64,000 nucleotides of DNA from UTCHB3 sp964625575 (GCA_964625575.1 CAZVBQ010000002.1:349567-413566); one strand, 5' to 3'. Positions 1 through 9,021 are shown, counted from the stretch's first letter. Program-made: numbers and translations. Notes: generated by a model from the sequence alone, not told the origin.

Positions 1-258
1 TCACCATATATCGCCCGCAAAGTGGTCGATTTCTTCAGCAAAGCATCAGGAAAAGGCAGCGACTACGACCTGACACCGCGGGAGAAGGAAATTCTCTCCC
101 TACTTGTTGATGGCACCGGTTCCCACACCATAGCCGATAAACTCTTCATAAGCTACGAAACCGTGAGAAACCACCTCAGAAACATCTACCGCAAACTTCA
201 GGTTACATCGAAGTCGCAGGCGGTATCAAAAGCCCTCCGCGAAAACCTCGTAAAATGA
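1..258 (+). CDS. NarL/FixJ-type response regulator, C-terminal part (5' end outside window)
   Basis: The reading frame is open from base 1 (residues SPYIARKVVDFF before the first in-frame GTG at 22), so the gene starts upstream and only its C-terminal part is seen. The visible part is a LuxR-type DNA-binding helix-turn-helix: LTPREKEILSLLVDG is the usual first helix, followed by IADKLFISYETVRNHLRNIYRKL, the scaffold and recognition helices. This class of regulator normally has an N-terminal receiver domain phosphorylated by a histidine kinase; that part is not visible. It would act as a cytoplasmic transcription factor. Its targets cannot be told from the sequence. Confidence 0.85.
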   Translation, partial: SPYIARKVVDFFSKASGKGSDYDLTPREKEILSLLVDGTGSHTIADKLFISYETVRNHLRNIYRKLQVTSKSQAVSKALRENLVK

Positions 259-334
259 CGCGTTTGCGTTATTGACCCCCATACCTCCAAAACTGTAATT
301 TGTGACAGTATTTATTCACAAATAAGGTTTAACA

Positions 335-1576
335 ATGCGCTTGATTTTTAACATCTTCTTTTTTCTGATTCTGACATCATCTGTGGCTTTTTCGCAGTGG
401 GTAGGAGTCAGTAGCAATTCTACCGACGAATTAAGAAAAGTGCAGTTTCTTGATGACAATCTGGGGTGGATCGCAGGTGAGTCGAGCGTACTCAAAACAA
501 CCGACGGCGGTACCACATGGACCTCGTTTAGCACAAACATTGGTGATACACGTGGCATGTTTGCAGTTTCAGCTTCTGTCGTTTACATTTGTGGCACTTT
601 CGGGAAGATAAGCAAGACAACTGATGGTGGTACCACTTGGGTTGCTCAGACAACAGGAGCCCCCAACCTGACATCGATTGACGCACTTTTCTTCCATGAT
701 CAAAATAACGGGTGGGCAGTCGGCACAGACGGTTTTATGATTAAAACAGCGAATGGCGGCACGACATGGCAGAGAGTTACAACTACTGCCACATCATCCT
801 TGGAATGCATTGAATTTATCGATAATAACAATGGCTGGGCCGGCGGGGACACAGATTTCCTGAGAACCACCGATGGCGGGGCAACATGGGCAAAAATAAA
901 CGGCTTCGCTTCAGTGAGGGACATCCACTTCCTCGACGCGAACAGAGGATTTGTTACCGAAACCTGGGGACAGGACAACTTTGTCCAAAAAACCACCGAT
1001 GGCGGGGTAACTTGGACTCCATCGACTACTATTTCAATCGGACCCTACTATTTCCATGGTGTCCATTTCACAGATCAGAACAACGGGTATGTGGTTGGCA
1101 GAACAATGTTCCTCCTCGGGAATCATGGTACATACAAAACAACCGACGGTGGTACAACATGGACAGCGATGACCACAAATCCCGTTCCGATGTTTGAGAA
1201 TTTCTGGTCTGTTACCTTCACTCCAAATGGCACAGGGTGGGCTGTTGGTGATAATGGCGCGATCTACAAGCTCGAAGGGTCTACCTCTGTTGCCGAAGAA
1301 GGTCTCTCCCCCGTTGATTTCAGCCTTGACCAGAACTACCCGAACCCGTTTAATCCTTCTACCGTTATCCGTTTCGCGTTGCCCGTTGCGGGTAATGTTG
1401 AATTGAAGGTTTTCAACCCTCTCGGTGAGGAAGTTGCCACGCTGGTGAATCAGTTTGTTGAGGCAGGCGCTCATGAAGTGGCGTTCAATGCCGCGAACCT
1501 CCCGAGCGGAATGTACATTTATAAATTAAGCGCGGGCAGTTTCAGTTCTGTGAAGAAGATGCTTTTAATGAAGTAA
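335..1576 (+). CDS. Secreted Ycf48-like beta-propeller protein with T9SS type A sorting domain
   Basis: This 413-residue protein has a signal peptide (about residues 1-20, ending VAFSQ), at least six repeats with the signature K-T-x-D/N-G-G-x-T-W spread over residues 50-310, and a C-terminal T9SS sorting domain from about residue 330 (LDQNYPNPFNPST, ending in KKMLLMK). The repeats are those of Ycf48/BNR-like beta-propellers, which are binding scaffolds. The sorting domain implies export across the outer membrane by the type IX system and surface attachment or release. The ATG is preceded by AAGG at a suitable distance. The ligand is unknown. The CTD-coding DNA is unusually similar to that of the GH5 and GH81 genes further on. 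Confidence 0.85.
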   Translation: MRLIFNIFFFLILTSSVAFSQWVGVSSNSTDELRKVQFLDDNLGWIAGESSVLKTTDGGTTWTSFSTNIGDTRGMFAVSASVVYICGTFGKISKTTDGGTTWVAQTTGAPNLTSIDALFFHDQNNGWAVGTDGFMIKTANGGTTWQRVTTTATSSLECIEFIDNNNGWAGGDTDFLRTTDGGATWAKINGFASVRDIHFLDANRGFVTETWGQDNFVQKTTDGGVTWTPSTTISIGPYYFHGVHFTDQNNGYVVGRTMFLLGNHGTYKTTDGGTTWTAMTTNPVPMFENFWSVTFTPNGTGWAVGDNGAIYKLEGSTSVAEEGLSPVDFSLDQNYPNPFNPSTVIRFALPVAGNVELKVFNPLGEEVATLVNQFVEAGAHEVAFNAANLPSGMYIYKLSAGSFSSVKKMLLMK

Positions 1577-1598
1577 AAAGGGTTGTTTTGGATCGCTC

Positions 1599-1626
1599 CG
1601 GCAGATCCCCAGGGGGAGATCTGCCG
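1599..1626. terminator. Hairpin after the beta-propeller gene
   Basis: CGGCAGATC (1599-1607) pairs perfectly with GATCTGCCG (1618-1626). It lies 23 bp after the stop codon in a convergent intergenic space. No T-run follows, so termination at this point is only possible. Confidence 0.4.
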
Positions 1627-1645
1627 TTAGCGTAAAACCATGATT

Positions 1646-1668
1646 CCCCTCTCCTTTTAGGAGAGGGG
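1646..1668. repeat. CCCCTCTCC hairpin repeat between convergent genes
   Basis: CCCCTCTCC (1646-1654) and GGAGAGGGG (1660-1668) form a 9-bp stem with a TTTTA loop. The following GGGGTGAGGTCTAAAAACCTC contains a second small inverted repeat. It looks like a dispersed intergenic palindrome and may act as a bidirectional terminator for the beta-propeller gene and alaS. Confidence 0.5.
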
Positions 1669-1707
1669 CAAGGGGTGAGGTCTAAAAACCTCTAAATAGA
1701 AGGGGAA

Positions 1708-4299
1708 TCAGTTAGAAAGGTACTTACCGGTGATCGCTTTGAACTCACGGAGTGCTTCATCAACTTTTGTGATGTCTTTACCGCCCGCGGTTGCAGACTG
1801 TGGTCTGCCGCCACCGCCGCCGCCCAGGATCCGGGCAACATCTCCGACTATCTTGCCTGCCGAAAGGTTCTTGCCTTTGATCAGATCATCGGTTACCACG
1901 CAGACGAGTCCAACCTTGCCGTCGAAAACGGAGAGGAGGAGTCCGACGCCGCTTTTCATATGGTCGCGGAGGTCATCGCCGAGCTGTTTCAATTCGTCGT
2001 TGCTTTCAGCTTCGATCTTCGAGCAGTAAAGGTTGATTCCCTCGAAGCTTTCACCCTGAGCGATAACCTTGGCAAGCTGCTGTTTCTTCATCTGAAGTTT
2101 GAAGGCAGCGATCTCTTTCTCAAGCTTCTTTTTATCATCCAGAAGTTTTTCAATCGTGTCGTTAGCCTCGTGTATCTTCTCGAACTGCTGGTTGATGAAC
2201 CGCTCAACACCGGCACCTGTAACGGCTTCGATCCTGCGGACACCGCTTGAGATTGATGCTTCTGAGATAACTTTGAAAAGACCGATCTCTGATGAGTTAT
2301 GCACGTGTGTTCCGCCGCAGAACTCAACCGACTTGTCGCCGAACTGTACCACATTAACCAGATCACCATATTTATCGCCGAAGAACATGAGGGCACCCAT
2401 CTGACGGGCTTTCTCAATCGGCATGTTGCGGTGGTGTGTGAGAGGGATGTTCTCTCTCAACTGCTCGTTTACGATGGTTTCGATATCGGCAAGCTCTTCT
2501 TTGGTAACTTTACCAAAGTGTGAGAAGTCGAAACGAAGCCTGTCGGGGCCTACATAGGAGCCTGCCTGCTGAACATGTGTACCGAGCACGTTTCTGAGCG
2601 CGGCGTGCATGAAGTGGGTGGCCGAGTGGTTACGCATAATATCCCAGCGGCGTGCCCTGTCAACTTCGGCAAGCACTTCCATGCCGGTATCGATCAGAAC
2701 GCCCGCGGCGTTATCAACCACGTGGATCACTTTACCTTCGTTTTTCAGTACATCATCAACAACGAGTTTGTTCTCGCCGATGCGGATAACGCCTGTGTCG
2801 TCGATCTGACCACCGGCCTCAACATAGAAAGGGGTTTTGTCGAGGATGATCAGCTCGTTGTCGCCTTCTTTTTTCAGTCCGGTCACGGTGGCATGTTCCG
2901 CGAGGGATTCATAACCGAGGAACTGAGTCGGTGCTTCGCTGATGGTTTCAAAATTGTCGAGTCCGCCGGCAATGATATTAACAGTACCGATCTTGCTCTT
3001 TGTGGCTTCGCGGGCTCTTTCGCGCTGCTCTGCCATGTGGGCATCGAATCCGTCTTCGTCAACAGTGTAGCCGTGCTCAGTCGCCATCACGCGGGTGAGA
3101 TCGACAGGGAAACCGTAAGTGTCATAAAGTTTGAACGCGTCCGCGCCGGGGATCTCGGTTTTACCTTCCTTTTTCAGGTGGGCAGTGATCTCCTCGAAGT
3201 GGTGGATGCCGCGGTCGAGGGTCTTGTTGAAACTTTCCTCTTCACTTCTGATGATCTTCTTAACGAATTCCTTGTTTTCGATGATCTCAGGGAACTGGTG
3301 CCCCATCTGCTCGACGAGTGTATCAACGAGTTTGTAGAGGAACGGATTGTTAAGATTTATCTTTCTGCCGTAACGGGCGGCCCTTCTGAGAATCCTTCTG
3401 AGCACATAACCGCGACCTTCGTTGCTGGGGACAGCTCCATCAGCAATGGCGAAAGCGAGGGTTCTGATATGGTCGGCGATAACGCGGATCGGCACAATAT
3501 CGTGGCTGTTCGCGTAGCTCGCTCCCGAAATCTTCTCGATCTCTTTAATAATCGGCTGAAAAACATCTGAATCGTAGTTGGATGATTTTCCCTGTATCAC
3601 AGCCACAAGGCGTTCGAAGCCCATGCCTGTATCGACATGTTTGGCGGGGAGTTCGTGGAGCTCGCCGTTCTCATCACGGTTGAACTGAATGAAAACGAGG
3701 TTCCATATCTCAATGCAGAGTGGTGATCCCGCGTTGACGAGTGAGGGATCATCATAGTTGTCACTAAGATTGATATGTATCTCGGAGCACGGACCGCATG
3801 GACCGGTTTCGCCCATCTCCCAGAAATTGTCTTTCTCGTCAAACTTCAGGATGTGCGCGGGGTTAATGTCTGTGACAGCCTTCCATAGATCGAAAGCTTC
3901 ATCATCAGTACGGTAAACGGTGGCGAAAAGCCTCTCCTTCGGGAGTTTGTAAACTTCTGTGAGGAGTTCCCAAGCCCAGGCGATCGCTTCTTTTTTGTAA
4001 TAGTCGCCGAACGACCAGTTACCGAGCATCTCGAACAGTGTGTGGTGATAGGTGTCGTGCCCCACTTCCTCGAGGTCGTTGTGCTTGCCTGAAACCCGGA
4101 TACACTTCTGGGTGTCTGCCGCTCGCGTGTACTCACGCTTGCCCGTTCCGAGGAAAACATCCTTGAACTGGTTCATTCCCGCGTTAGCGAAAAGAAGTGT
4201 GGGGTCGTCATAAGGTACAACAGGTGAGCCGGGAACGATCCGGTGCCCCTTGTTTGCAAAAAAGTCGAGGAATTGCTGTCTGATCTGTTGAGAAGTCAT
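1708..4299 (-). CDS. alaS: Alanyl-tRNA synthetase
   Basis: Charges tRNA-Ala with alanine in the cytoplasm. At 863 residues the protein has the full length of bacterial AlaS. The N-terminal class II catalytic domain starts with the typical QQIRQQFLDFF helix and carries the FANAGMNQFKDVFLG motif. The editing domain has its zinc-binding HSATH (about residue 555) and CGGTH (about residue 660) motifs, followed by a coiled coil (about 700-740). The C-Ala/DHHA1 domain ends with the glycine-rich GGGGGGRPQSATAGG stretch (from about 825). The gene lies 12 bp downstream of a small lipoprotein gene on the same strand and probably shares its transcript. Confidence 0.98.
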   Translation of the reverse strand: MTSQQIRQQFLDFFANKGHRIVPGSPVVPYDDPTLLFANAGMNQFKDVFLGTGKREYTRAADTQKCIRVSGKHNDLEEVGHDTYHHTLFEMLGNWSFGDYYKKEAIAWAWELLTEVYKLPKERLFATVYRTDDEAFDLWKAVTDINPAHILKFDEKDNFWEMGETGPCGPCSEIHINLSDNYDDPSLVNAGSPLCIEIWNLVFIQFNRDENGELHELPAKHVDTGMGFERLVAVIQGKSSNYDSDVFQPIIKEIEKISGASYANSHDIVPIRVIADHIRTLAFAIADGAVPSNEGRGYVLRRILRRAARYGRKINLNNPFLYKLVDTLVEQMGHQFPEIIENKEFVKKIIRSEEESFNKTLDRGIHHFEEITAHLKKEGKTEIPGADAFKLYDTYGFPVDLTRVMATEHGYTVDEDGFDAHMAEQRERAREATKSKIGTVNIIAGGLDNFETISEAPTQFLGYESLAEHATVTGLKKEGDNELIILDKTPFYVEAGGQIDDTGVIRIGENKLVVDDVLKNEGKVIHVVDNAAGVLIDTGMEVLAEVDRARRWDIMRNHSATHFMHAALRNVLGTHVQQAGSYVGPDRLRFDFSHFGKVTKEELADIETIVNEQLRENIPLTHHRNMPIEKARQMGALMFFGDKYGDLVNVVQFGDKSVEFCGGTHVHNSSEIGLFKVISEASISSGVRRIEAVTGAGVERFINQQFEKIHEANDTIEKLLDDKKKLEKEIAAFKLQMKKQQLAKVIAQGESFEGINLYCSKIEAESNDELKQLGDDLRDHMKSGVGLLLSVFDGKVGLVCVVTDDLIKGKNLSAGKIVGDVARILGGGGGGRPQSATAGGKDITKVDEALREFKAITGKYLSN

Positions 4300-4311
4300 G
4301 GTCTTTCGTTT

Positions 4312-4743
4312 TTACTTTACTTTAAATTTCTGGTCTTTTGTGATGGTTTTTTTAGTTAACTCGTCGGTAACGCTGATCTTGGCGGTGTATTCACCGGCTT
4401 CGGCGTTCATCAGATTGATCTGAACGTCCATTTTAGTGTCAGGTTTGCTCTCGTCCTCGGTCGCGGTATCGAGTTCTTCGAACACCTTCGGAACCTTCTC
4501 TCCGCCCGGGGTGAGAAGATCGACCGAGAAGTTTACTTTCCTTACGTATCTTTCGCCGTCGCGGTTCTCAGAGTGACCTTTTACGATCACGGGGATGTTG
4601 ATCTCCCACTGACCGGAGGCGCTGTCGATCAGCATTGGAAACACTTCTGTTTTAACAAATTCAAATTTGCGCTCTTCCGCGGAACATCCGGCAAGGAAAA
4701 GGAGCGCGAGGGTAACAAGCAGATAAGATTGAGGTTTCTTCAT
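4312..4743 (-). CDS. Small lipoprotein of unknown function
   Basis: A 143-residue protein with a clear lipoprotein signal: a basic start MKKPQSY, a hydrophobic core and the lipobox LAGC with Cys20 as the lipidation site. The rest is beta-rich without cysteine and looks like a small Ig-like or GldH-like sandwich domain (strand-like segments such as QWEINIPVIV and KVNFSVDLL). I do not recognise a named family with confidence. It sits between a hairpin terminator and alaS and is likely co-transcribed with alaS. Confidence 0.75.
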   Translation of the reverse strand: MKKPQSYLLVTLALLFLAGCSAEERKFEFVKTEVFPMLIDSASGQWEINIPVIVKGHSENRDGERYVRKVNFSVDLLTPGGEKVPKVFEELDTATEDESKPDTKMDVQINLMNAEAGEYTAKISVTDELTKKTITKDQKFKVK

Positions 4744-4768
4744 CCTTCAGGTTCCTGTTTTACATAAA

Positions 4769-4808
4769 GAACGGAATGGAGAAGCAAAAGGTTTCTCCAA
4801 TTCCGTTC
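4769..4808. terminator. Probable terminator after serC
   Basis: GAACGGAATGGAGAA (4769-4783) pairs with TTCTCCAATTCCGTTC (4793-4808), 15 bp with a single bulged base. On the minus strand, the direction of serC, it is followed by TTTATG. It would end the DUF1015-serC transcript before the lipoprotein gene. Confidence 0.65.
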
Positions 4809-4830
4809 GTAAGTTCAATTGAATAAAGAA

Positions 4831-5919
4831 TTAAGCGTTTTTCTTCCTGAAATCTTCCATGAAGGCAACGAGGTCTTCCACACCCTTGAGAGGGAAAGCG
4901 TTGTAGATGGAAGCCCTGAGACCGCCGACTGAGCGGTGGCCTTTCAGACCGTCGAAACCGGCGGCTGTTGCTTCGCTTATCAACTGCTTTTCGAGTTCAG
5001 GTGTCGGCAGATTGAAGGTTACGTTCATGAGCGACCTGCTGCCGGGGAGGGCGTGGGCTTTGAAGAAGCCGTTGCTGTTGTCCAGGCAGTTGTAAAGGGT
5101 GTCCGCTTTTTTCTTGTTGGTTGCGTACATCGCGTCGAGACCGCCGTTCTCAAGGAGATACTTCGCCACGAGATCGATGATGTAGATACCGAACGTGTTC
5201 GGTGTGTTGAACATCGAATCGTTCTCTGTATGCGTTTTATAATTAAGCATCGTCGGCAGGGTGTCAGCGGATCTTTCCAGCATGTCTTTCCTGATGATCA
5301 CGAGAGTCACGCCCGATGGTCCGATGTTCTTCTGCGCGCCGGCATAAATGAGGGCGAACTTGCTGACATCGATTTTCTTATAGAGAATATCCGACGACAT
5401 ATCACAGATCAGGGGAAGATTCCCTGTTTCGGGAATGTAGTCGAACTGCGTGCCGTAAATGGTATTGTTCGATGTGTAGTGAACATACGCGGCTTCGGGA
5501 TCGAAGTTCAGGTCAGACTGTTTGGGCACATGGTTGAAGTTTGTAGCTTCGGCAGTGTAAACCGTGTTCACGGTTCCGACCCTTTTGGCTTCTTTCACTG
5601 CTTTTTTCGACCAGACACCTGTAACAACGTAATCCGCCTTGTTTGCAGGGGGCATCAGGTTCATTGGCACCATCGAAAACTGCAGGCTCGCGCCACCCTG
5701 AAGGAAGAGGATATCATAGTTCTCAGGGATATCGAGGAGCTGTCTCAGTCCGTTTTTGGCTGAGGCAAGGATCGCTTCAAAGGTTTTCGACCTGTGGCTG
5801 ATCTCGAGGATCGACATTCCGACTCCGGGGAGCATGAAGAGGTCTTCCTGTGCTTTCTTTAACACGGCTTCCGGAAGTATCGCCGGACCCGCGCTGAAGT
5901 TATATATTCTTTTTTCCAT
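4831..5919 (-). CDS. serC: Phosphoserine aminotransferase
   Basis: PLP-dependent transaminase making 3-phosphoserine from 3-phosphohydroxypyruvate and glutamate in serine biosynthesis; also used in pyridoxal phosphate synthesis in some bacteria. The 362-residue length is normal. It starts with the family signature YNFSAGPAILP, has FLQGGASLQF near residue 75 and the PLP-binding lysine in YAGAQKNIGPSG (about residue 198), and ends with GHRSVGGLRASIYNA. It lies 32 bp downstream of a DUF1015 gene. DUF1015 proteins often neighbour serine-pathway genes, so the two probably form an operon. Confidence 0.97.
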   Translation of the reverse strand: MEKRIYNFSAGPAILPEAVLKKAQEDLFMLPGVGMSILEISHRSKTFEAILASAKNGLRQLLDIPENYDILFLQGGASLQFSMVPMNLMPPANKADYVVTGVWSKKAVKEAKRVGTVNTVYTAEATNFNHVPKQSDLNFDPEAAYVHYTSNNTIYGTQFDYIPETGNLPLICDMSSDILYKKIDVSKFALIYAGAQKNIGPSGVTLVIIRKDMLERSADTLPTMLNYKTHTENDSMFNTPNTFGIYIIDLVAKYLLENGGLDAMYATNKKKADTLYNCLDNSNGFFKAHALPGSRSLMNVTFNLPTPELEKQLISEATAAGFDGLKGHRSVGGLRASIYNAFPLKGVEDLVAFMEDFRKKNA

Positions 5920-5951
5920 CTCCGTATTCCTTATCTTTTGTTGTTTCGGAT

Positions 5952-7214
5952 TTACTCGATCTCGATGAGATGAGTAAGGAGTCCGTCTCTTAATTTTGGT
6001 TCGAACCAGGTTGATTTGGGAGGCATCACTTCACCCGCGTCTGAGATCTTCATCAGGTCTTCAACGGTAACGGGATAGAGTGAGAAAGCCACGCCCCACT
6101 TGCCGGAGTCGACAAGTTTAACGAGTTCGCCTGTTCCGCGGATACCACCGATGAAGTCGATCCTTTTGCTGGTTCTCGGGTCATCAACACCGAGCACGGG
6201 TTCGAGGAGCCAGTTCTGAAGTATCGATACATCAAGCGTGTCGCCAACAGTTTCCGCGCCTTTAAGTACGCCGTTCTCGTAGTGTTCGGGTTTAAGTTTC
6301 AGTCCGTACCACTTCCCTTCGATATACATCGAAAACTCGCCTTTCGCGGCGGGTGAGGGGTTGGCATTCTCTGAAACATCGAAGTGCTGCTTCACTTTAT
6401 CGAAGAACTGTGAAGTGGTGTTGCCGTTAAGATCAACAACAACCCTGTTGTAGGGGAGGATCTTCAATTCTTCCGCGGGGAAAAGCACCGCGATGAAGAA
6501 GTTGTAGTCTTCCGAGCCTCTGTGGGCGGGGTTGTTCTCTTTAGCCACCGCGCGGGCTCTTGAAGCCGAGGCTGCCCTGTGGTGACCGTCGGCAATATAG
6601 AGGTTTTTCACCTTGCGGATCTCTTCTATTATCGAGCCGTTGTTGTCTAAGGGAACCTGCCACACTTCATGCCTGATCCCGTCGGGAGCGGTGAAATCGT
6701 AGAGTGGTTCGGTAGATTTTATAACCGCGTTAACCAGGGCGTTGATGCTTGCCACACCTTTGTAGGTGAGGAAGACCACGCCGGTCTGCGCGCCGGTGGT
6801 AATAATATGGTTGGTTCTGTCGTCTTCTTTAACTTTTCTGGTTTTTTCGTGCTTGAGGATGATATCGTTATCGTAATCATCAACAGAGAAAGTAGCCGCG
6901 ATACCTGTCTGACTTCTGCCGTTCATGGTGAGTCTGTAAAGATAAAATGAGGCATCCTCCTCTTCTATGAGGGGAGCCGCGTTTTTGATCTTTTCGAGGT
7001 TCTCTTTAGCGCTGGTGTAAATCTCTGTAGCGTAGGGGTCCTGAGAGTCCGGGAATTCGATCTCTGAGCGGGTAATTCTGAGGAAACTTAACGGATTGCC
7101 TTCGGCAAGAGCCCGTGCTTCATCAGTGTTCACAACATCGTAAGGCACGCTCGCTACCTGTTCGGCAATCCCTTGTTTGGGTCTGAGCGCCCTGAATGGT
7201 CTTATGACCGCCAT
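5952..7214 (-). CDS. DUF1015 family protein
   Basis: A 420-residue cytoplasmic protein without signal peptide or membrane segments. It starts with the family hallmark IRPFRALRP and SVPYDVV, has PLSFLRITRSE, the conserved IADGHHRAASA (about residues 205-215) and a C-terminal DLMKISDAGEVMPPKSTWFEPKLRDGL. This is the DUF1015 architecture. Its biochemical role is unsettled; the link with serine metabolism rests on gene neighbourhood, seen here with serC directly downstream. The protein is full length and unremarkable. Confidence 0.92.
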   Translation of the reverse strand: MAVIRPFRALRPKQGIAEQVASVPYDVVNTDEARALAEGNPLSFLRITRSEIEFPDSQDPYATEIYTSAKENLEKIKNAAPLIEEEDASFYLYRLTMNGRSQTGIAATFSVDDYDNDIILKHEKTRKVKEDDRTNHIITTGAQTGVVFLTYKGVASINALVNAVIKSTEPLYDFTAPDGIRHEVWQVPLDNNGSIIEEIRKVKNLYIADGHHRAASASRARAVAKENNPAHRGSEDYNFFIAVLFPAEELKILPYNRVVVDLNGNTTSQFFDKVKQHFDVSENANPSPAAKGEFSMYIEGKWYGLKLKPEHYENGVLKGAETVGDTLDVSILQNWLLEPVLGVDDPRTSKRIDFIGGIRGTGELVKLVDSGKWGVAFSLYPVTVEDLMKISDAGEVMPPKSTWFEPKLRDGLLTHLIEIE

Positions 7215-7287
7215 CTCTTCTAACTCCTTTAAGAAAATCTATTAATGGAACCTCTAAATAACGAAAAATTTTGGAAACTTAATAATT

Positions 7288-7325
7288 GGGGTTTGGGGTT
7301 TCGGATTTGGGGTTTGGCGGGTGGG
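7288..7325 (+). repeat. GGGGTTT heptamer repeats, G-quadruplex-prone
   Basis: GGGGTTTGGGGTTT followed by further GGGG, GG and GGG runs separated by short T-rich spacers. It lies in the 231-bp gap between the DUF1015 and cytochrome b561 genes. The spacing of G-runs is compatible with an intramolecular G-quadruplex on the plus strand. A related GGGGTTTGG stretch occurs near 19782. Confidence 0.55.
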
Positions 7326-7380
7326 TGCATGTTTGATCCGCGGCGACGGAATGATTCGCCTTCGGCTATATGAAGTATGA

Positions 7381-7400
7381 AACCCGCCCGAAGGCGGGTT
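7381..7400. terminator. Hairpin after the cytochrome b561 gene
   Basis: AACCCGCC (7381-7388), loop CGAA, GGCGGGTT (7393-7400). A perfect 8-bp GC-rich stem 45 bp downstream of the minus-strand cytochrome gene. On the minus strand it is followed by TCATACTTC, not a strong T-run. Confidence 0.5.
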
Positions 7401-7401
7401 C

Positions 7402-7441
7402 AAACTCATCACTCATCGCTTATAACTCATCGCTCATAACT
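7402..7441. repeat. Degenerate AACTCATC/GCTCATA short tandem repeat
   Basis: Tandem 7-8 bp words (AACTCATC, ACTCATCG, CTTATAACTCATCG, CTCATAACT) directly downstream of the cytochrome b561 stop. The same words recur at 12171-12192, 28023-28080 and, in reverse orientation, at 38837-38880. Confidence 0.7.
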
Positions 7442-7445
7442 GCTG

Positions 7446-8198
7446 TTAATCGTCTTCTTTTTCTTCTTTCTCTTTGTGTTCACGCTTTTCAGGAGAGCGT
7501 TCTCCCTTCTCTTTTTCGCCGATCTGGAGGGTGGTGCCGGTCAGGGGAAGTGTGGCTTTACCTGTGGTAGCGTTGTAGCCTGAGAATAGGCCAAATCCCC
7601 AAGCCAAGGATACAAGTACAAAAAGAGCTGCCACGATTGGTTTCGCGGAAGGGATACTTTCCTTCTCCTCCACTTCCTTTTTGCCGTGGATCATGCTCGC
7701 GGTGATGTTCTCCCTTTTTCTGATTGTGTGAATTATTACACCGAGAATGTGCACGGCAGTGGTGATGAGGAGCAGCGTGGCGAAGAACTCGTGAAATTGT
7801 TTGACACCCTTCGCGCCCTGACCCATTCTGAAACCAGTGATCCCAAGCATCATGATACAGATGAGAATCACATATATCGCCCATGAGGAACCTGGATTGT
7901 GCCCGGTGAAAGACATTTTACCGTTCGTAAAAACATCCTTAAGATATCCGATCACCTTACCCGGACCGTAAAGAAACGATGAGAACTTCGCGTATCTTGT
8001 GCCTGCAATTCCCCAGATGAGTCTGAGGACCACCATCAACACCATCGTAAGTCCAAACAGCGCGTGATACGGAAACTGCGGACTGTGGTCGCCAAAACCG
8101 TACACGATCACCACCGCGCCAAACAGGCCGGCAACCAGCATCCAATGGAAAAGTCTCACGGGCAAATCCCACACAAGAAATCGTCTTTTTGAGTTCAT
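7446..8198 (-). CDS. Cytochrome b561-type membrane protein
   Basis: 250 residues with a conserved WDLPVRLFHWMLV start and about four transmembrane helices (residues 15-35, 45-65, 100-125, 140-160), then a fifth hydrophobic segment near 188-208. Histidines in RLFHW, YHALFG, QFHEFF and AVHILGVIIH are placed as the haem b ligands of the cytochrome b561/Ni-Fe hydrogenase b-subunit family (PF01292). Such proteins pass electrons between quinones and a redox partner. No dedicated partner gene is adjacent. The last 25 residues are an odd, highly charged K/E-rich cytoplasmic-looking tail. The electron donor is unknown. Confidence 0.85.
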   Translation of the reverse strand: MNSKRRFLVWDLPVRLFHWMLVAGLFGAVVIVYGFGDHSPQFPYHALFGLTMVLMVVLRLIWGIAGTRYAKFSSFLYGPGKVIGYLKDVFTNGKMSFTGHNPGSSWAIYVILICIMMLGITGFRMGQGAKGVKQFHEFFATLLLITTAVHILGVIIHTIRKRENITASMIHGKKEVEEKESIPSAKPIVAALFVLVSLAWGFGLFSGYNATTGKATLPLTGTTLQIGEKEKGERSPEKREHKEKEEKEDD

Positions 8199-8415
8199 TA
8201 TCTCTCACTCCGGGTGAAAATTGTAAAAATTGTTTTTGGAAGGGGTAAAAATAGGGAAAAGAATTTACTTTCCGGTTTTTGACATGTTTGGGTTAGGGAT
8301 GGTTTAGCGTTGTGTCTCCCTTAAACTCTATTCATTCCTTTCATACTCACTCTCATCTGTCGGGATCAGGGGTCATGTACTTGAGCAATTCCCGCACCAA
8401 TAGATGTACCGTGGT
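8199..8415. other. Intergenic space with no recognised feature
   Basis: 217 bp between the RloB-like gene and the cytochrome b561 gene, both on the minus strand. I see no convincing hairpin, repeat or small gene here. Confidence 0.5.
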
Positions 8416-9021
8416 TTATGACTCTTCCTTTGCAGGACTCTTGTGATCAAAACGGTCGTAGATCTTTCGGGCCCTTTCAATTGCGATTTCAACTCTTTTT
8501 CGTTGGAGTACGGGATCATCTGACATCAAAATGTCATAGAAACCTCGACTGATCAGTTTGGTAGAGTCGAAAGGGTACTCGATCTTGAACTTACTCAAGA
8601 TTGCGTTGAGTTTTGTGCCATAATGTTTTCTATCCATCCTTTCTCCATTAAGAGCTTCGAAATGGAGCAATAGCCAATACTCAAATGCCTGGTTGGAATA
8701 TGCCACTTTAATCCCTGAATTCCGGGCCTGGTTTATTGCCTCGTTAAAATTTTCATCGGTGAACTCATCCTTGTCAAACACCAACCAAACATGGTCATAA
8801 TTGTTGATCGCGTCTATCGTCTGAGCATATTTCACCAATCCAAGTGGATCAAGTGAACGCCACTTCAGAGAAATGTTTGACAATCTGAATGAGGAAAAAT
8901 AACTGGGTTCTGTATTCTTCCCATGAGTCAGGATCAAGTAGGTTTCCCTTTCAGGTCTGGTGTTTATCCGTCTGGGATGACCTGATGATCCGGTGAAGCT
9001 ATTTTTTCTTCCCCTCTTCAT
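8416..9021 (-). CDS. RloB-like (TOPRIM-fold) protein, partner of the AAA15 ATPase
   Basis: 201 residues matching the RloB/AbiLii family: basic N-terminus, THGKNTEPSYFSSF with the invariant Glu after beta-strand 1, VFDKDEF as the DxD of a TOPRIM-like fold, and NQAFEYWLLLHFE, the usual RloB helix. RloB proteins are encoded with an AAA15 ATPase (RloA, AbiLi) and are thought to be the nuclease-like effector of an anti-phage module. Here the ATPase gene lies directly upstream with a 2-bp gap, a clear two-gene operon. The C-terminal end is charged and short. The defence role is inferred from family and pairing. Confidence 0.85.
   Translation of the reverse strand: MKRGRKNSFTGSSGHPRRINTRPERETYLILTHGKNTEPSYFSSFRLSNISLKWRSLDPLGLVKYAQTIDAINNYDHVWLVFDKDEFTDENFNEAINQARNSGIKVAYSNQAFEYWLLLHFEALNGERMDRKHYGTKLNAILSKFKIEYPFDSTKLISRGFYDILMSDDPVLQRKRVEIAIERARKIYDRFDHKSPAKEES

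Noticed and set aside
2575..3570. A 331-codon open frame on the plus strand
   Set aside because: It lies fully antisense to alaS, has no recognisable domain and reflects the codon structure of the real gene.
4936..5763. A 275-codon open frame antisense to serC
   Set aside because: serC is unambiguous on the other strand; the antisense translation has no family features.
7215..7445. tRNA or small RNA gene in the repeat-rich gap
   Set aside because: No cloverleaf-compatible arms or CCA-type end were seen; the gap is explained by G-rich words, a short hairpin and tandem repeats.
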